From: Chloroflexota bacterium
Lineage (GTDB): Bacteria; Chloroflexota; UBA6077; CF-72
Assembly (NCBI GenBank): GCA_019239775.1
Contig: JAFAZN010000024.1
Span: 1 to 41,778 of the forward strand
Reading direction: 5' to 3'
Length of the DNA: 41,778 bases
A program made the position numbers and the translations under genes. Below the pieces are notes generated by a model, which made no database searches, was not told the origin of the DNA, and worked only from the letters and a program-made list of their open reading frames with translations. Of this stretch, positions 16,869-26,092 are shown one piece after another (position 1 is the stretch's first letter; every line of letters begins with the position of its first letter).

Positions 16869-17947
16869 TACGAGTCCAGGACTGACTGCAACGCCGAGAT
16901 CAGCCGCGTCTGGTACTGCTTCGCCGTGTAGCGCTGCTCGTAGCGTGAACGCGCGCAGTCGGACCACCGACGCCACTCCGCCCCATCGGTCAGCAAACGG
17001 CAGGTGGCCTGCGCAAGCTGTTCGCGGTTCTCCAGATCCGCTGCCAATCCGCTTCGCGGCGGCTCCACGACTTCGAATCCGGCGTCGGCGGTGCTGACCA
17101 GACACGGTCGTCCCAGCCGCATGGCCTCCAGATAAACCAATCCGAAGCCTTCACCGCGGCTGGGAATGGCCATACATCGTGCGCGTTCGAGCAGCTGCTG
17201 CTTCTGTTGATCCGAAACGAATCCGAAAAACTCCACTGAACCGTTGAGTCCGCGGCTGGAGGCGGCTTGCTCGAGGTCCGGCCGGAGATCACCGTCACCG
17301 ACAATCCACAAGCGAGCATCTGGCAGCTTCCGCTGCACCAGCGGCCAGGCTTCGATCATCTCACGATGGCCCTTGTAGTCTTCGCCACGCGCCAGGCGGC
17401 CCAGCATCAGCGCCGCTGGCGTCGAGTCGGGTTGCGAAACGGGCTGGTCGAAGGAGCTTTCAATTCCAAGATGTACTGTCGTGTGGCGGGCACCCGTGAA
17501 GTTGGGATAGACGTGCACAAAGCGGCGCCAGGTATAGTCGCTGATGCTCAAAAACGTATGTACTCGGCGCAACAACCATCGCTCGGCGACAGGTCGCCTG
17601 CGCCAGGCCTCGACGCCTTGCAGGACGAGCACGACCTTTGCCGCCGCGGTGCGCAGAAACGGCAGCAGCCGCAGCAGGTCCATATGCCACACCACGATCA
17701 GCCGGAGTGGCCGTGGCGCACGCAATGCGGCCAGCACCGCTTGCAGTCGCGTTTTGGTGTGAACTTCCCAGTCGGATCCGCTACGCCGATACAGTCCCGC
17801 GTCGCCGTAACACAATCGGGCGGCTGGTCCGAACGGCGTCGGTGGAGCGCAGATGGCATCCCATGCGATGCGTCCGCTCGCTTGAATACCGCCCGTCGCG
17901 ACGCAGCCTGGAAACAGGCCCAGTACGCCGGCTTCCCGTGGAGCCAT
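16868..17947 (-). CDS. GT4 family glycosyltransferase
   Basis: A 359-aa GT-B-fold enzyme. The N-terminal acceptor domain (about 1-165) contains a GG near 19-20. The C-terminal domain begins at ALMLGRLARGEDYKG and carries the donor-binding GDGDLRPDL and the E-x7-E motif in SRGEGFGLVYLEA (E266/E274), characteristic of retaining GT4 enzymes using nucleotide sugars. Its ATG directly abuts the upstream stop (TGAATG) and its stop overlaps the next ATG (TAATG), so it sits in a coupled series. Sugar specificity cannot be read from sequence. Confidence 0.9.
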   Translation of the reverse strand: MAPREAGVLGLFPGCVATGGIQASGRIAWDAICAPPTPFGPAARLCYGDAGLYRRSGSDWEVHTKTRLQAVLAALRAPRPLRLIVVWHMDLLRLLPFLRTAAAKVVLVLQGVEAWRRRPVAERWLLRRVHTFLSISDYTWRRFVHVYPNFTGARHTTVHLGIESSFDQPVSQPDSTPAALMLGRLARGEDYKGHREMIEAWPLVQRKLPDARLWIVGDGDLRPDLEQAASSRGLNGSVEFFGFVSDQQKQQLLERARCMAIPSRGEGFGLVYLEAMRLGRPCLVSTADAGFEVVEPPRSGLAADLENREQLAQATCRLLTDGAEWRRWSDCARSRYEQRYTAKQYQTRLISALQSVLDS

Positions 17948-18631
17948 TCAGGGGCGCTTTCGTTCGATGATGAGTTGGTCCAGGTGGACGTTGAACGTGA
18001 AATCACCGTCGGCGCAAAACGCCTCGGCGGCGCTCACAAGACACGACCGACTGGGAAATCCGGGCGCGGCTCCGAAGTTGCGAAAGTCATCCACGATGAC
18101 ACCGCAAATCCGATCTTTGTAGTCGGCGAGTCTGTTCAGCTCATCCAATGCAGGCTCTGGTGGACCGCCATTCGCCGTCCCCCAGAGTGGGGCGTGTGCA
18201 TCCAGAAACACCAGGATGCGATCGAGTCGCTGGCTTTCGATGACACGTGGAATGACCGAGAGCGCGTCCCCGCAGACGACCAGCACATTGCTTCGATTGC
18301 GCAAAAATCGAGTTGACGTTCGGGCTAGATCGGCGTCGAGCTCCACCGTGACAACGCGTTCGAAAACCCGCGCGCAACGGGCCGCCGTAGTGCCTTTATT
18401 GGTTCCAGCCTCGATGAACGTGCGTGCGCCGGTGCGCTGACGGAGGCTGTTGATGATGAAGAACTTGGTAAGCGCGTGCGGGTTGCAGAAGCGCATGCGA
18501 CCAATATCGAGAAGGTCCAGCACGTACCCGGCGATACCCTTGAGATCGCGATAGAGCAGCGGCTCGTTCAGACTGATCAGACGATCGCTTCCTCTCTCAA
18601 GACCGATTGCATGGGCACCGATACATCCCAT
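17948..18631 (-). CDS. SAM-dependent methyltransferase-like protein
   Basis: A 227-aa protein with FIEAGTNKGTTAAR (72-85) in the motif I position, VVTVELDADLA (93-103) at the end of beta-2, CGDALSVIP (120-128) and VFLDAH (141-146). This pattern occurs in class I methyltransferase-fold proteins of glycan gene clusters, in which the LDAH aspartate and histidine are well conserved. The ATG at 18631 gives a 55-bp overlap with the upstream fucosyltransferase gene; no good downstream start was found, so I keep it with moderate certainty. The protein may methylate a sugar; a non-enzymatic role is not excluded. Confidence 0.72.
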   Translation of the reverse strand: MGCIGAHAIGLERGSDRLISLNEPLLYRDLKGIAGYVLDLLDIGRMRFCNPHALTKFFIINSLRQRTGARTFIEAGTNKGTTAARCARVFERVVTVELDADLARTSTRFLRNRSNVLVVCGDALSVIPRVIESQRLDRILVFLDAHAPLWGTANGGPPEPALDELNRLADYKDRICGVIVDDFRNFGAAPGFPSRSCLVSAAEAFCADGDFTFNVHLDQLIIERKRP

Positions 18632-19407
18632 TCACCGATGAATTGACTCCGCGTTGGCTCAATCCGGAACCAGCTCAAGGATTGGCCCGTGTATGCCAGG
18701 GCTGGCATTTGCCCCAAAAAGGCAGCCCACGCGCTGAAGGAGCTGCCACCGGAGCCGATGAGAAATTGCGCCTTGCTCAGCACGAGCAGGTCACTTATGG
18801 CAGACCCGGTCTCAACTCGCCTGACGCTCTCCATCTGTAGCAGATCCTGAAGCTCGGCGTCCGCCGCGTCGGAGACAACAACCGCGGGAGTCAACTTGCC
18901 GGTCACCTCCCGAATGGCCGACACAGCCTGGACGTACCAGTCGAGTGGCGTGCGGATCGCGCCGCGAGTAATGAAATCCTCTGGCTGACTCGCCTGGACG
19001 AAGTCACCCCGCCGTACGTGGACTCCAATTGCAACAGCGCCAACATCATCTGCGCGTCGCACCCACTCCGGTTGCGTCATGCGCGTGAGCTCCTCCAGCA
19101 CCAGCGCGTGCTTCCCTGTAAGGGGCGCAAAGTGTTCGTCGGGTCCGCTAAAGACGACCTGGTCGCGCTCCATGATCCGCTGCCACAGCGCGCGTGCGCC
19201 ACTGACATAACCAACGGGGCGCAACCGAAATAAGTTGTGGTACAGGCGCGTGTCGCGGTCGCCACGCGCGATTGGCCCGAGTTTAAGCTGGACCCACACC
19301 GGCGCCAGCATTGGAACGTTGTGCTCCAGCGAAAACACGCGGCAGCGTGCCCACGGGAATAACTTGTTGCCCAATCCCGCGTTCGGCAGTACCGCTCGAC
19401 AGATCAT
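18577..19407 (-). CDS. GT11-like alpha-1,2-fucosyltransferase family protein
   Basis: A 276-aa protein with the GT11 opening GLGNKLFPWA (11-20; the family consensus is GLGNQ-F-A) and the donor-binding peptide GVHVRRGDF (128-136), the HxRRxD signature of alpha-1,2- and alpha-1,6-fucosyltransferases. The later LLVLSKAQFLIGSGGSSFS and W-x3-L pattern fit motifs II/III of the family. Length is near the usual 280-300. The predicted reaction is transfer of L-fucose, or a related 6-deoxyhexose, from GDP to a hexose hydroxyl. The ATG overlaps the stop of the upstream GT4 (ATGA). No GDP-fucose biosynthesis genes are in the window, so the donor would be made elsewhere. Confidence 0.85.
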   Translation of the reverse strand: MICRAVLPNAGLGNKLFPWARCRVFSLEHNVPMLAPVWVQLKLGPIARGDRDTRLYHNLFRLRPVGYVSGARALWQRIMERDQVVFSGPDEHFAPLTGKHALVLEELTRMTQPEWVRRADDVGAVAIGVHVRRGDFVQASQPEDFITRGAIRTPLDWYVQAVSAIREVTGKLTPAVVVSDAADAELQDLLQMESVRRVETGSAISDLLVLSKAQFLIGSGGSSFSAWAAFLGQMPALAYTGQSLSWFRIEPTRSQFIGEWDVSVPMQSVLREEAIV

Positions 19408-20564
19408 GATCGGGTGAGGTCGGAATAAAGACCGGCCAGTTGAGCTCCAACCGAGTTCCAGGTGAATCGGGCGCGCGCAAGTTCGCGGCCTGCCCTGCCT
19501 CGGACACCGCGCGCATCATCGTTGCGTAGTGCCTGACGCAGTGCATCCACCACCGCTGAGTGCTCCAGTGGCACGATCCAGCCGGCGCCCGCGCGGCGGA
19601 TTTCGTCTGCAAGGTTCACAAACTCGCTGATGAGCACTGGTGTGCCGCACGCCAGCGCTTCGGCCACGACGATGCCGAAGTTCTCCTGGTGTGACGGGAG
19701 CGCGAGCAATTGAGCTTCTCGTAACGCGGCGGCTTTGCGTTCACCAGTCAGCCAACCAACGAACTGGACTTTTGCCGCGGTATCATGTCGTTGGACCGAC
19801 TGTCGTAATCCTGCAACGTAGGCTGGTTCGCCATCGCCCGCAATCGCCAGTCGCCAGCGTCCGAGACCGCTGTCTTCGGTTGCCTCGAGGAATGCATCGA
19901 TGAATCGTTCGAGGCCCTTCTTTGGATGAAGCCTTCCGAGGACGAGGACATACGGTGCGCCGTCGCACAATTGGAGTGCTTCGCCGGACGCATCCTCAAA
20001 GAGCGTGTCATCCACGCCCAGCGGTATCACGACGCCGCGTTGCAGACCGAGTCCAGTCTCAGCCAGGGTCTGCTCGGCTAGCGTGGTGTAGTGCACCGCC
20101 GCTGCGCCTTTGAGCATCCGTTTGCCACCAAATTGCCACAGCGCGCGTTTGCGGTTTGCCTTCTGGTGCAAGCTCCAGGGGTCCAGCGTACCGAGTGGTC
20201 GCACGATATAAGGAACGTCGCGTCGTCGACTCGCACTGGCTGCCGCCAAACAAGCATGTGAAAAGACCGCGTGGATGTGAACGACGTCGTAGTTACCAAC
20301 ATTGTCGTGCAGCCAACGTGAGAGTGGCGCCGAATACTTGAAGGCTTCACTCCACTGACGGCGGAACATCACCGTTGGGACGTCGTGCCAGGAAAGTGTT
20401 TCACCAACCGGAACGGATAATCGGTCGGCAGACCCATCGGCATCCGTGGTCGCGATCAGAACCTCCACCCCGGCTTGGCACAGCGCGCGGCCCATACCAA
20501 CAATCGCGTGACTGGGTCCGCCGTACCGTTCGGCGACAGCAGGAATCACGTGCAGCGCGCGCAT
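19404..20564 (-). CDS. GT4 family glycosyltransferase
   Basis: A 386-aa GT-B enzyme. The ATG at 20564 fits because homology starts at once (MRALHVIPAVAERYGGPSHA) and the asparagine synthetase gene ends 16 bp upstream; the open frame beyond lies inside that gene. The N-domain has YGGPSHAIVGM, the glycine-rich acceptor loop of GT4, and VVHIHAVFSH. The C-domain has VLVLGRLHPKKGLERFI and IAGDGEPAYV, with E-x7-E in SHQENFGIVVAEA (E294/E302). GRLHPKKG is typical of GT4 enzymes that use UDP- or GDP-hexoses. Coupled to the fucosyltransferase gene by ATGA. Confidence 0.92.
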   Translation of the reverse strand: MRALHVIPAVAERYGGPSHAIVGMGRALCQAGVEVLIATTDADGSADRLSVPVGETLSWHDVPTVMFRRQWSEAFKYSAPLSRWLHDNVGNYDVVHIHAVFSHACLAAASASRRRDVPYIVRPLGTLDPWSLHQKANRKRALWQFGGKRMLKGAAAVHYTTLAEQTLAETGLGLQRGVVIPLGVDDTLFEDASGEALQLCDGAPYVLVLGRLHPKKGLERFIDAFLEATEDSGLGRWRLAIAGDGEPAYVAGLRQSVQRHDTAAKVQFVGWLTGERKAAALREAQLLALPSHQENFGIVVAEALACGTPVLISEFVNLADEIRRAGAGWIVPLEHSAVVDALRQALRNDDARGVRGRAGRELARARFTWNSVGAQLAGLYSDLTRS

Positions 20565-20580
20565 GCGACAAGTGCTTTCG

Positions 20581-22485
20581 TTAGAAGCCGTTTCGGTCCA
20601 ACCATTCTTCAAGAACAACCAGTACCCACAGGTGCGACCAGGGGGTCTCCGCGGGCCGCTCCAGAAAGTCCGACCACAGCGCACGGAGTTGATCCGGTTG
20701 AAAAATTCCTCGACCACCCAGCCCGTTTTCGCCCAGTTGAATGGTGCAGTAACTCCGCAGCTCCTGACGCATCCACAGATTGAAGGGAAGCGTGAAGCCT
20801 TGCTTTCGACGATGCACGATGTCGTCTGGCAGCAGGCCTGGCAGACTGTTCACCAGCAGCGGCTTGGGCGTTCCATTCGGTCGCTTCTGGGCATCCGGCA
20901 CGCCCATCACGTACTCCACCAGTACATGATCGAGTAGCGGAACGCGCACCTCGAGCGCGTGCGCCATGCTCATCTGGTCCGTGTCGCGCAGCAGCACATC
21001 GTGCATGTACGTGCGAGCTTCAGCGTAGGAAATGGACGAATGCAGGCCTTGCGCAGAGTGCGTCGCATACGCCTCCTCCAGCAACGCGACGTATGGATCC
21101 GCATGATCAGTGAGCAGTTCGCTCCAACTCGGCGTGAGCAGCTGGCTCAGCTGGTTTCGCGCGAGGACCTGTCGGGTGATCGGGTACGTACTAGAAAGCC
21201 GCCCATCTCCCGCCAGCATGGCCGCGGTCTTTCGACTCCGGTTTGAGCCAGCAACTCTTTCGACTGCCGCCGCCGTGAGAGTCCTGACCTTTTCAGGCGC
21301 GTACCGCCAAGCACGGAAGAGTTGGGCGGTGTTCGCCAACCGTCTGAACGAGGGATACCCGCCGAACAACTCATCGCCGCCCAGTCCCGAAAGCGCAACC
21401 GTAATTCCGGCGGCGCGGACAGCACCGCTGATCACGTACGTGTTCACGCCATCGCCGGTTGGCTGGTCCATCGCCGCGAACGCATGCGGCAGTTGATCCA
21501 GCAGGTCTTCCTCGCCCAGAAGAATTTCGGTGTGGTGGGTGTCGAAGCGTGTGGCCACCGCGCGCGCGTGGCGGGTTTCGTCGAATTCGCGCTCGGCGAA
21601 GGCCACCGAAAATGTATGCGGCACCGGGCCGGCTTCGCGCATCAGTCCCACTACGAGACTCGAGTCGATCCCTCCAGACAGAAATGCTCCCAGCGGTACA
21701 TCGCTGACAAGGTGCATGGCGACAGATTCGCGCAGCAGTTCACCCGTTCGCCGTTGATTTGCCTCCGGGGTGGCATGTGCGGCCTCACCACTGGTGTGCT
21801 GGAGCAGGTCCCAGTAGGTATGTTCGCGCACCTGTCCGAGTCGGTCCACGACGAGCCATGCACCGGGTGGTAGAGCACGGACGTCCTGGATCATGGTGCG
21901 CGGAGCCGGTAATGACTGATACGTCAGGTAGTCGGCCAGGCCCAGCGGATCGAGGCGACGCGGCACCAGTCCGCTTGCTAACAGCGCACGAAGCTCCGAC
22001 GCGAAAACGAAGAGTCCATCCGCGGTGTAGTAGTACAGCGGCTTGATGCCGAGTCGGTCGCGCGCGAGGAATAGCTCCTGCCGCTCGGCATCCCAGATTC
22101 CGAGAGCGAACATGCCACGCAGGCGGTGTACGCTTGCGCGTCCCCACCGGGCATACGCGCGTAGCACCACTTCGGTGTCGCTTCGACTCTGCCACCCGCC
22201 ATCCCCCAGCTCGGACGCAAGCTCACGGAAGTTGTAAATCTCGCCGTTGTAGGTGATGACATGTGGGCTGTCCGGCAAACGCATTGGCTGCTGCCCGGCA
22301 GGTGAGAGGTCGATGATCGCCAGGCGCGTGTGGCCGAGGACCACGCTCGGTGCATGCTCGCGGACCGTTGACGCGGCACAGGCGTCCGGCCCCCGATGGT
22401 CGAGGTGCGCCACCATACAGTCAATCGCTGAGCGCAACTGAGCATGCTCTCCGGTGGACACTAATGCGCCAGCGATTCCGCACAT
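20581..22485 (-). CDS. asnB: Asparagine synthase (glutamine-hydrolysing) family amidotransferase
   Basis: A 634-aa protein. The N-terminal Ntn glutaminase begins MCGIAGAL with the nucleophile Cys2, and has HRGPDA (30-35) and TYNGEIYNFREL (79-90). The C-terminal synthetase domain has the ATP pyrophosphatase loop FLSGGIDSS (268-276) and a second conserved block LSGLGGDELFGGYP. Length and order match AsnB, which makes Asn from Asp, Gln and ATP. In polysaccharide loci close homologs are often assumed to amidate sugar acids such as uronamides rather than make free Asn. The ATG has GGAGGA 10 nt upstream, overlapping the stop region of the polymerase gene. All catalytic motifs appear intact. Confidence 0.94.
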   Translation of the reverse strand: MCGIAGALVSTGEHAQLRSAIDCMVAHLDHRGPDACAASTVREHAPSVVLGHTRLAIIDLSPAGQQPMRLPDSPHVITYNGEIYNFRELASELGDGGWQSRSDTEVVLRAYARWGRASVHRLRGMFALGIWDAERQELFLARDRLGIKPLYYYTADGLFVFASELRALLASGLVPRRLDPLGLADYLTYQSLPAPRTMIQDVRALPPGAWLVVDRLGQVREHTYWDLLQHTSGEAAHATPEANQRRTGELLRESVAMHLVSDVPLGAFLSGGIDSSLVVGLMREAGPVPHTFSVAFAEREFDETRHARAVATRFDTHHTEILLGEEDLLDQLPHAFAAMDQPTGDGVNTYVISGAVRAAGITVALSGLGGDELFGGYPSFRRLANTAQLFRAWRYAPEKVRTLTAAAVERVAGSNRSRKTAAMLAGDGRLSSTYPITRQVLARNQLSQLLTPSWSELLTDHADPYVALLEEAYATHSAQGLHSSISYAEARTYMHDVLLRDTDQMSMAHALEVRVPLLDHVLVEYVMGVPDAQKRPNGTPKPLLVNSLPGLLPDDIVHRRKQGFTLPFNLWMRQELRSYCTIQLGENGLGGRGIFQPDQLRALWSDFLERPAETPWSHLWVLVVLEEWLDRNGF

Positions 22486-22490
22486 ACTGA

Positions 22491-23828
22491 TCAGGTCCTC
22501 CGAACCACAAGTGTTGGCTGCGCCGCCGCTGTTCGGCGTGACTCAGGTCGCGCAAGCAGCCGGTTCACCAGGTGTGCTGCCAGAATTGCCGCGCCCACAC
22601 TGGAAGTCAGCTCTACGATCGAACCGCCGACCTGCAGGAAACTGAGCCCAGGCAAGAACCACAACAGAAAGCCACGGACGTCCCCCGACCAGAGGCGCCT
22701 CGCCGCGGTGAAATCGATCAATCCCACGACGATACCGATGAAAATGAAGCCAACTACAACACCAATTGTTCCGAAGCTGATGTAGGCCTCCATCACGTGG
22801 CCGATGCCAATCGCCGTGCCCTGGGCAAACGGGATTCCCGTGTACTCGGTCACGACAGTGCCGCTGCCAGCTACGACTGGTTTCGTCGGCCAGATCGCTC
22901 GCGGAACCAGCGCAATAAAGCCTTCGACGATGGTCGCGCCGTAGGCGAAGTGGGCGAGGCCCGCGTCCATGTACTGGACTGCGGCTCCCATTAGCAGGTT
23001 CTGGTTCAGCCGGTCGTCGATGCGTTCCAGATGGTCGTGATTGTACCAGTCGAACCACTCGAATGTGCTGAGCGTGAGCTGGACTCGCTCTACACGCGCT
23101 CCCAGCGGTTGCCCGCTCCACACCACTGCACGGATGGAATCGCGATCGCGCATGTACGTGACGTACATCGACAGGCCGAGATAGGTCAGCAGAACGGCGA
23201 CGAGCACCACGCGCCACCGCGGACGATAGAAATTGCCGATGAACGTCATCACCGCGGTGGCTGCCGCGGTCCCGTAGCCGATGAATCCTTGCGTCACGAT
23301 GGTCACGAGCGGCAGGCAAAGCGTGAGGCTCAACCAGCCGAGCAGCCCGCGATGCTTTTTGGAATGCCAGGCTTGCCAGCAGAGCAATCCCAATCCAACG
23401 ACAAGAAGATTCCATCCTTGCACTGCGACCGCGGAAACCGTTGGAATGCGTGCGACGAGTGGAGTCAGACCGAAAAACGCGACGAGTCCGATGACCGCGA
23501 GCCTTCGAGCTAATGCAGGTTCCGTCGGAAAACGCGCGCTACCGGACAGCGGTCGTGCGGCGCGAGTCAACCAGGGTGCCAAGATCACGCTGCCAATACC
23601 GAATGCGATGACGGCGTACGTACTCTGCTGGAGCCCGGCGAGCACCACGTCGGGATCGTGATTGGTGTACCAGGGCAACAGGTACAGTGCCGCTCCAATC
23701 CAGTACAGCAATGCGAGATTCAGCAAATATGCCTGGATGAGGCCTGAACCTGGTAATCGGCTTGCGCTGCGAATGACCAGGATGAGTACAGCGGTCAGCG
23801 CCCAGACGCCAACCCAGTTAGCCAGCAC
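22491..23828 (-). CDS. Wzy-like O-antigen/capsule polymerase (polytopic membrane protein)
   Basis: A 445-aa (GTG start) membrane protein with about 11-12 hydrophobic segments and a long extracytoplasmic loop in the second half (about 235-310). This loop architecture is that of Wzy polymerases and O-antigen ligase-like proteins, whose sequences are otherwise poorly conserved. The ATG at 23912 would overlap the upstream GT4 by 95 bp, so the GTG at 23828 (11-bp overlap) is preferred, at the price of a weak Shine-Dalgarno. Its place between glycosyltransferases and AsnB, with a Wzz/Wzc-like protein at the operon end, supports a polymerase role. A ligase is the main alternative. Confidence 0.68.
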   Translation of the reverse strand: MLANWVGVWALTAVLILVIRSASRLPGSGLIQAYLLNLALLYWIGAALYLLPWYTNHDPDVVLAGLQQSTYAVIAFGIGSVILAPWLTRAARPLSGSARFPTEPALARRLAVIGLVAFFGLTPLVARIPTVSAVAVQGWNLLVVGLGLLCWQAWHSKKHRGLLGWLSLTLCLPLVTIVTQGFIGYGTAAATAVMTFIGNFYRPRWRVVLVAVLLTYLGLSMYVTYMRDRDSIRAVVWSGQPLGARVERVQLTLSTFEWFDWYNHDHLERIDDRLNQNLLMGAAVQYMDAGLAHFAYGATIVEGFIALVPRAIWPTKPVVAGSGTVVTEYTGIPFAQGTAIGIGHVMEAYISFGTIGVVVGFIFIGIVVGLIDFTAARRLWSGDVRGFLLWFLPGLSFLQVGGSIVELTSSVGAAILAAHLVNRLLARPESRRTAAAQPTLVVRRT

Positions 23829-24999
23829 GAACGACGTCCCGATATGCCTGGGCAATGCCTTCGGCGGCTTTGGCAACCGAATAGCCGCTAACCCGACTCC
23901 GGCATGTTTCACGCGCAGCGGAGTTGTCCGTCAGCCGCAACGCGCGCTGCAGCGCGGCTGCCAGACTGTCTGCTGAACCCCGCTCGAAGACTTCACCCGT
24001 CAGCCCCGGCATGATGAGATCCGGCGCGCAACCAACTGCGTCGGAAACAATGCACGGTAAACCGTGGTGCAGCGCTTCGTTGACCACCAGGCCCCAGGTC
24101 TCGCCGGAGTCGCTGGGGAGCACCAGCAGATCAGCCGCGTGATAGTACGCGGATAATCGCGACTGGTTCTGGAACCCTACGCAGGTGAAAGTAATCGCGG
24201 GGTCTCTCCGCGCGATCTCTTCCAGCCGGGGTTGCTCCTCACCACTGCCGAGGGCCACAACGCGGACGCGGTCTCGCACAACCTTCGGCAGCACCTTGAC
24301 TGCCTCCACGAGCAGGTCCGCGCGTTTGCGGCGCACCAGTTTGCCTGAGAGCAGCAGGATCGTCTCCTCCTCAGAGACTCCGAGCGCTGTGCGAGCCGGC
24401 GCGCGCAGGCGGCTGCGCCCGGATTCGTCGGTCTGGAACGAATTGGTGTCCACGCAGTACGGTGAAAACACTAGCTTTTGCGCCGAACATCCGAGTCGAC
24501 TGAAGTGCTGGTACGAGCGGGTGCCAACGTACAGGAGTCGCTCGCAGCGGCCATAGAAAAACCGCAGCATCCCATCCCGAAGTTTCGCTTTGATGGTTGC
24601 GCGCCGGCTAGCATGGTCAGTTGTTTCAGCTCGAAACAACAGCGGCTTTTGCGTGCGCCATGCATCCCACAACGCGCGCTGGTAGAAGCGAGGACTGTAC
24701 CCCACCAGCAGGACAGCCTTCGGGTCGATCTCGTGGAGGTGCCGCGGCAGCCCACTGGCTGAAGTCGTTTCCGGTGTCCGAGTACCTCCATCGGAGACGC
24801 GTGACAAGAAGCGCGCAGCATAGCCCGAGAGCAGATCCGTGTCCCACGCGAACGTCGTCGCGAATTCCGCGTCGCGATAGCCGATCACGCTGAAATCCGA
24901 CCCGTACACCGCGGTCACAGGGATACCGAAGTCGCGCTGCAGCGCGCGATACACCGGCGCGTGGTACTGGATCGGGTGCGTCTCAATTACGGCTAACAT
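23818..24999 (-). CDS. GT4 family glycosyltransferase
   Basis: A 393-aa GT-B enzyme. The N-domain starts LAVIETHPIQYHAPVYRAL, a block seen in a GT4 subgroup of exopolysaccharide loci. The C-domain has LLLSGKLVRRKRADLL and VVALGSGEEQPRLEE, with the E-x7-E motif in SDSGETWGLVVNEAL (E300/E308). The start overlaps the preceding membrane protein's stop by 17 bp and the downstream polymerase overlaps its end. FRAETTDHA near 123 is unusual but in the position of the acceptor-site loop. Donor unknown. Confidence 0.9.
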   Translation of the reverse strand: MLAVIETHPIQYHAPVYRALQRDFGIPVTAVYGSDFSVIGYRDAEFATTFAWDTDLLSGYAARFLSRVSDGGTRTPETTSASGLPRHLHEIDPKAVLLVGYSPRFYQRALWDAWRTQKPLLFRAETTDHASRRATIKAKLRDGMLRFFYGRCERLLYVGTRSYQHFSRLGCSAQKLVFSPYCVDTNSFQTDESGRSRLRAPARTALGVSEEETILLLSGKLVRRKRADLLVEAVKVLPKVVRDRVRVVALGSGEEQPRLEEIARRDPAITFTCVGFQNQSRLSAYYHAADLLVLPSDSGETWGLVVNEALHHGLPCIVSDAVGCAPDLIMPGLTGEVFERGSADSLAAALQRALRLTDNSAARETCRSRVSGYSVAKAAEGIAQAYRDVVRAG

Positions 25000-26092
25000 C
25001 GAGTTGCGGTTGACTGTGGTGTCGACCGGCTTCCGCGGCTACCGCGACGAAGATCAGCAGCACAATCGAGGTCGTAAAGTCACGCGGCTCATCGAGGCTC
25101 GAAAACGGCAGCGAGAGCAGGGCAACCGCGGCGGCAGCCAGGAGCATTCGCTTCTCACGTAACCCGAGGGAGATCCGATTCGCCCAGATCCAGCCGAGTG
25201 GAAGAATGGCCATCGCGGCTAACAGCACTGGCCACGACCACGGAGTCGGATGCGCCAGAAAGCTCCGCAGTGTTTCGCCGAATCTCGGGAGCGTCTGGAG
25301 AAGGTCGGAGACATTGGTATTGTCGATGACCGCCGTGAATCCGCCGAATGACCATCGAATTGCGAGCACGGTCGCATAGCTTGCGACGCTAAGCAGCATG
25401 CCGAAGCCAATTTGGCGCGGTTGGAGTGAGCGGCCCGAGGATATCCCGTACAGCGCGATCCAGAGGACGCCCGCAAAGGCGGCGGACTCACGGTTGAATG
25501 CTGCCAGAAGGCTCAGGAAAAAGATCGCAAATTTCCGCTGGCTCAGCGCCGCCCACACCCAGAGCCCAGTAATCGCAATATCGGGAAAGTCCGTGGGGTG
25601 CTCCCAACCCTGGCTGAAGGTAAATATCAGCTCGTAGGTCAGGAGCCCCAGTCCGATGATCGCCAATCGCGGCTGTGCTTGTGCGACGGCTCTCAGCAGC
25701 CACCACACCACCAGAAAGGCCATAGCGGCGGTTGCCAGTCGGAGCAGTAGATACCATTCGCCAACCGAGACGATTCCAACCGAGGTGCCGAGTCGCAACA
25801 CGAACGGAAAGAGCACGCGGTTCTGATACGCGCCGACGTCGTTCGGCTCTCCGTTGATGGGATATGGACCACCGGCCAAAATGGCGAATTGCTGCTGGAT
25901 GGTTTCGGTGCGGTGGTCAAAGCGGCCAGTCAGATTCGTGCTGACGAAGACCGCCAGCAGGGCAAGGCAGCAGACAACCGTCGCGGCGGTCAAGACCTCG
26001 TTCCATCTGCCGATGCGCGAGCGGCGCACGACCAAAGCAACCGCCGTCAATGGGAGGTCACCGTCTTGAATGTTGCGTTCGGTGACTACCAC
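24983..26092 (-). CDS. Uncharacterised polytopic membrane protein of glycan locus
   Basis: A 369-aa protein if started at GTG 26092, which overlaps the stop of the upstream CgeB-like gene (GTGGTAG); the 132-residue extension to 26488 is the arginine-rich shadow of that gene. A first membrane helix at about 34-51 is followed by an extracytoplasmic loop with GAYQNRVLFPFVLRL, then about eight more helices. The loop motif (Gln/Tyr..RVLFP) recurs in polytopic proteins of polysaccharide loci that resemble GT-C glycosyltransferases, but no catalytic Asp/Glu pair is obvious. It could be a second polymerase or a GT-C-like transferase. I do not recognise a named family. Confidence 0.6.
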   Translation of the reverse strand: MVVTERNIQDGDLPLTAVALVVRRSRIGRWNEVLTAATVVCCLALLAVFVSTNLTGRFDHRTETIQQQFAILAGGPYPINGEPNDVGAYQNRVLFPFVLRLGTSVGIVSVGEWYLLLRLATAAMAFLVVWWLLRAVAQAQPRLAIIGLGLLTYELIFTFSQGWEHPTDFPDIAITGLWVWAALSQRKFAIFFLSLLAAFNRESAAFAGVLWIALYGISSGRSLQPRQIGFGMLLSVASYATVLAIRWSFGGFTAVIDNTNVSDLLQTLPRFGETLRSFLAHPTPWSWPVLLAAMAILPLGWIWANRISLGLREKRMLLAAAAVALLSLPFSSLDEPRDFTTSIVLLIFVAVAAEAGRHHSQPQLDVSRN

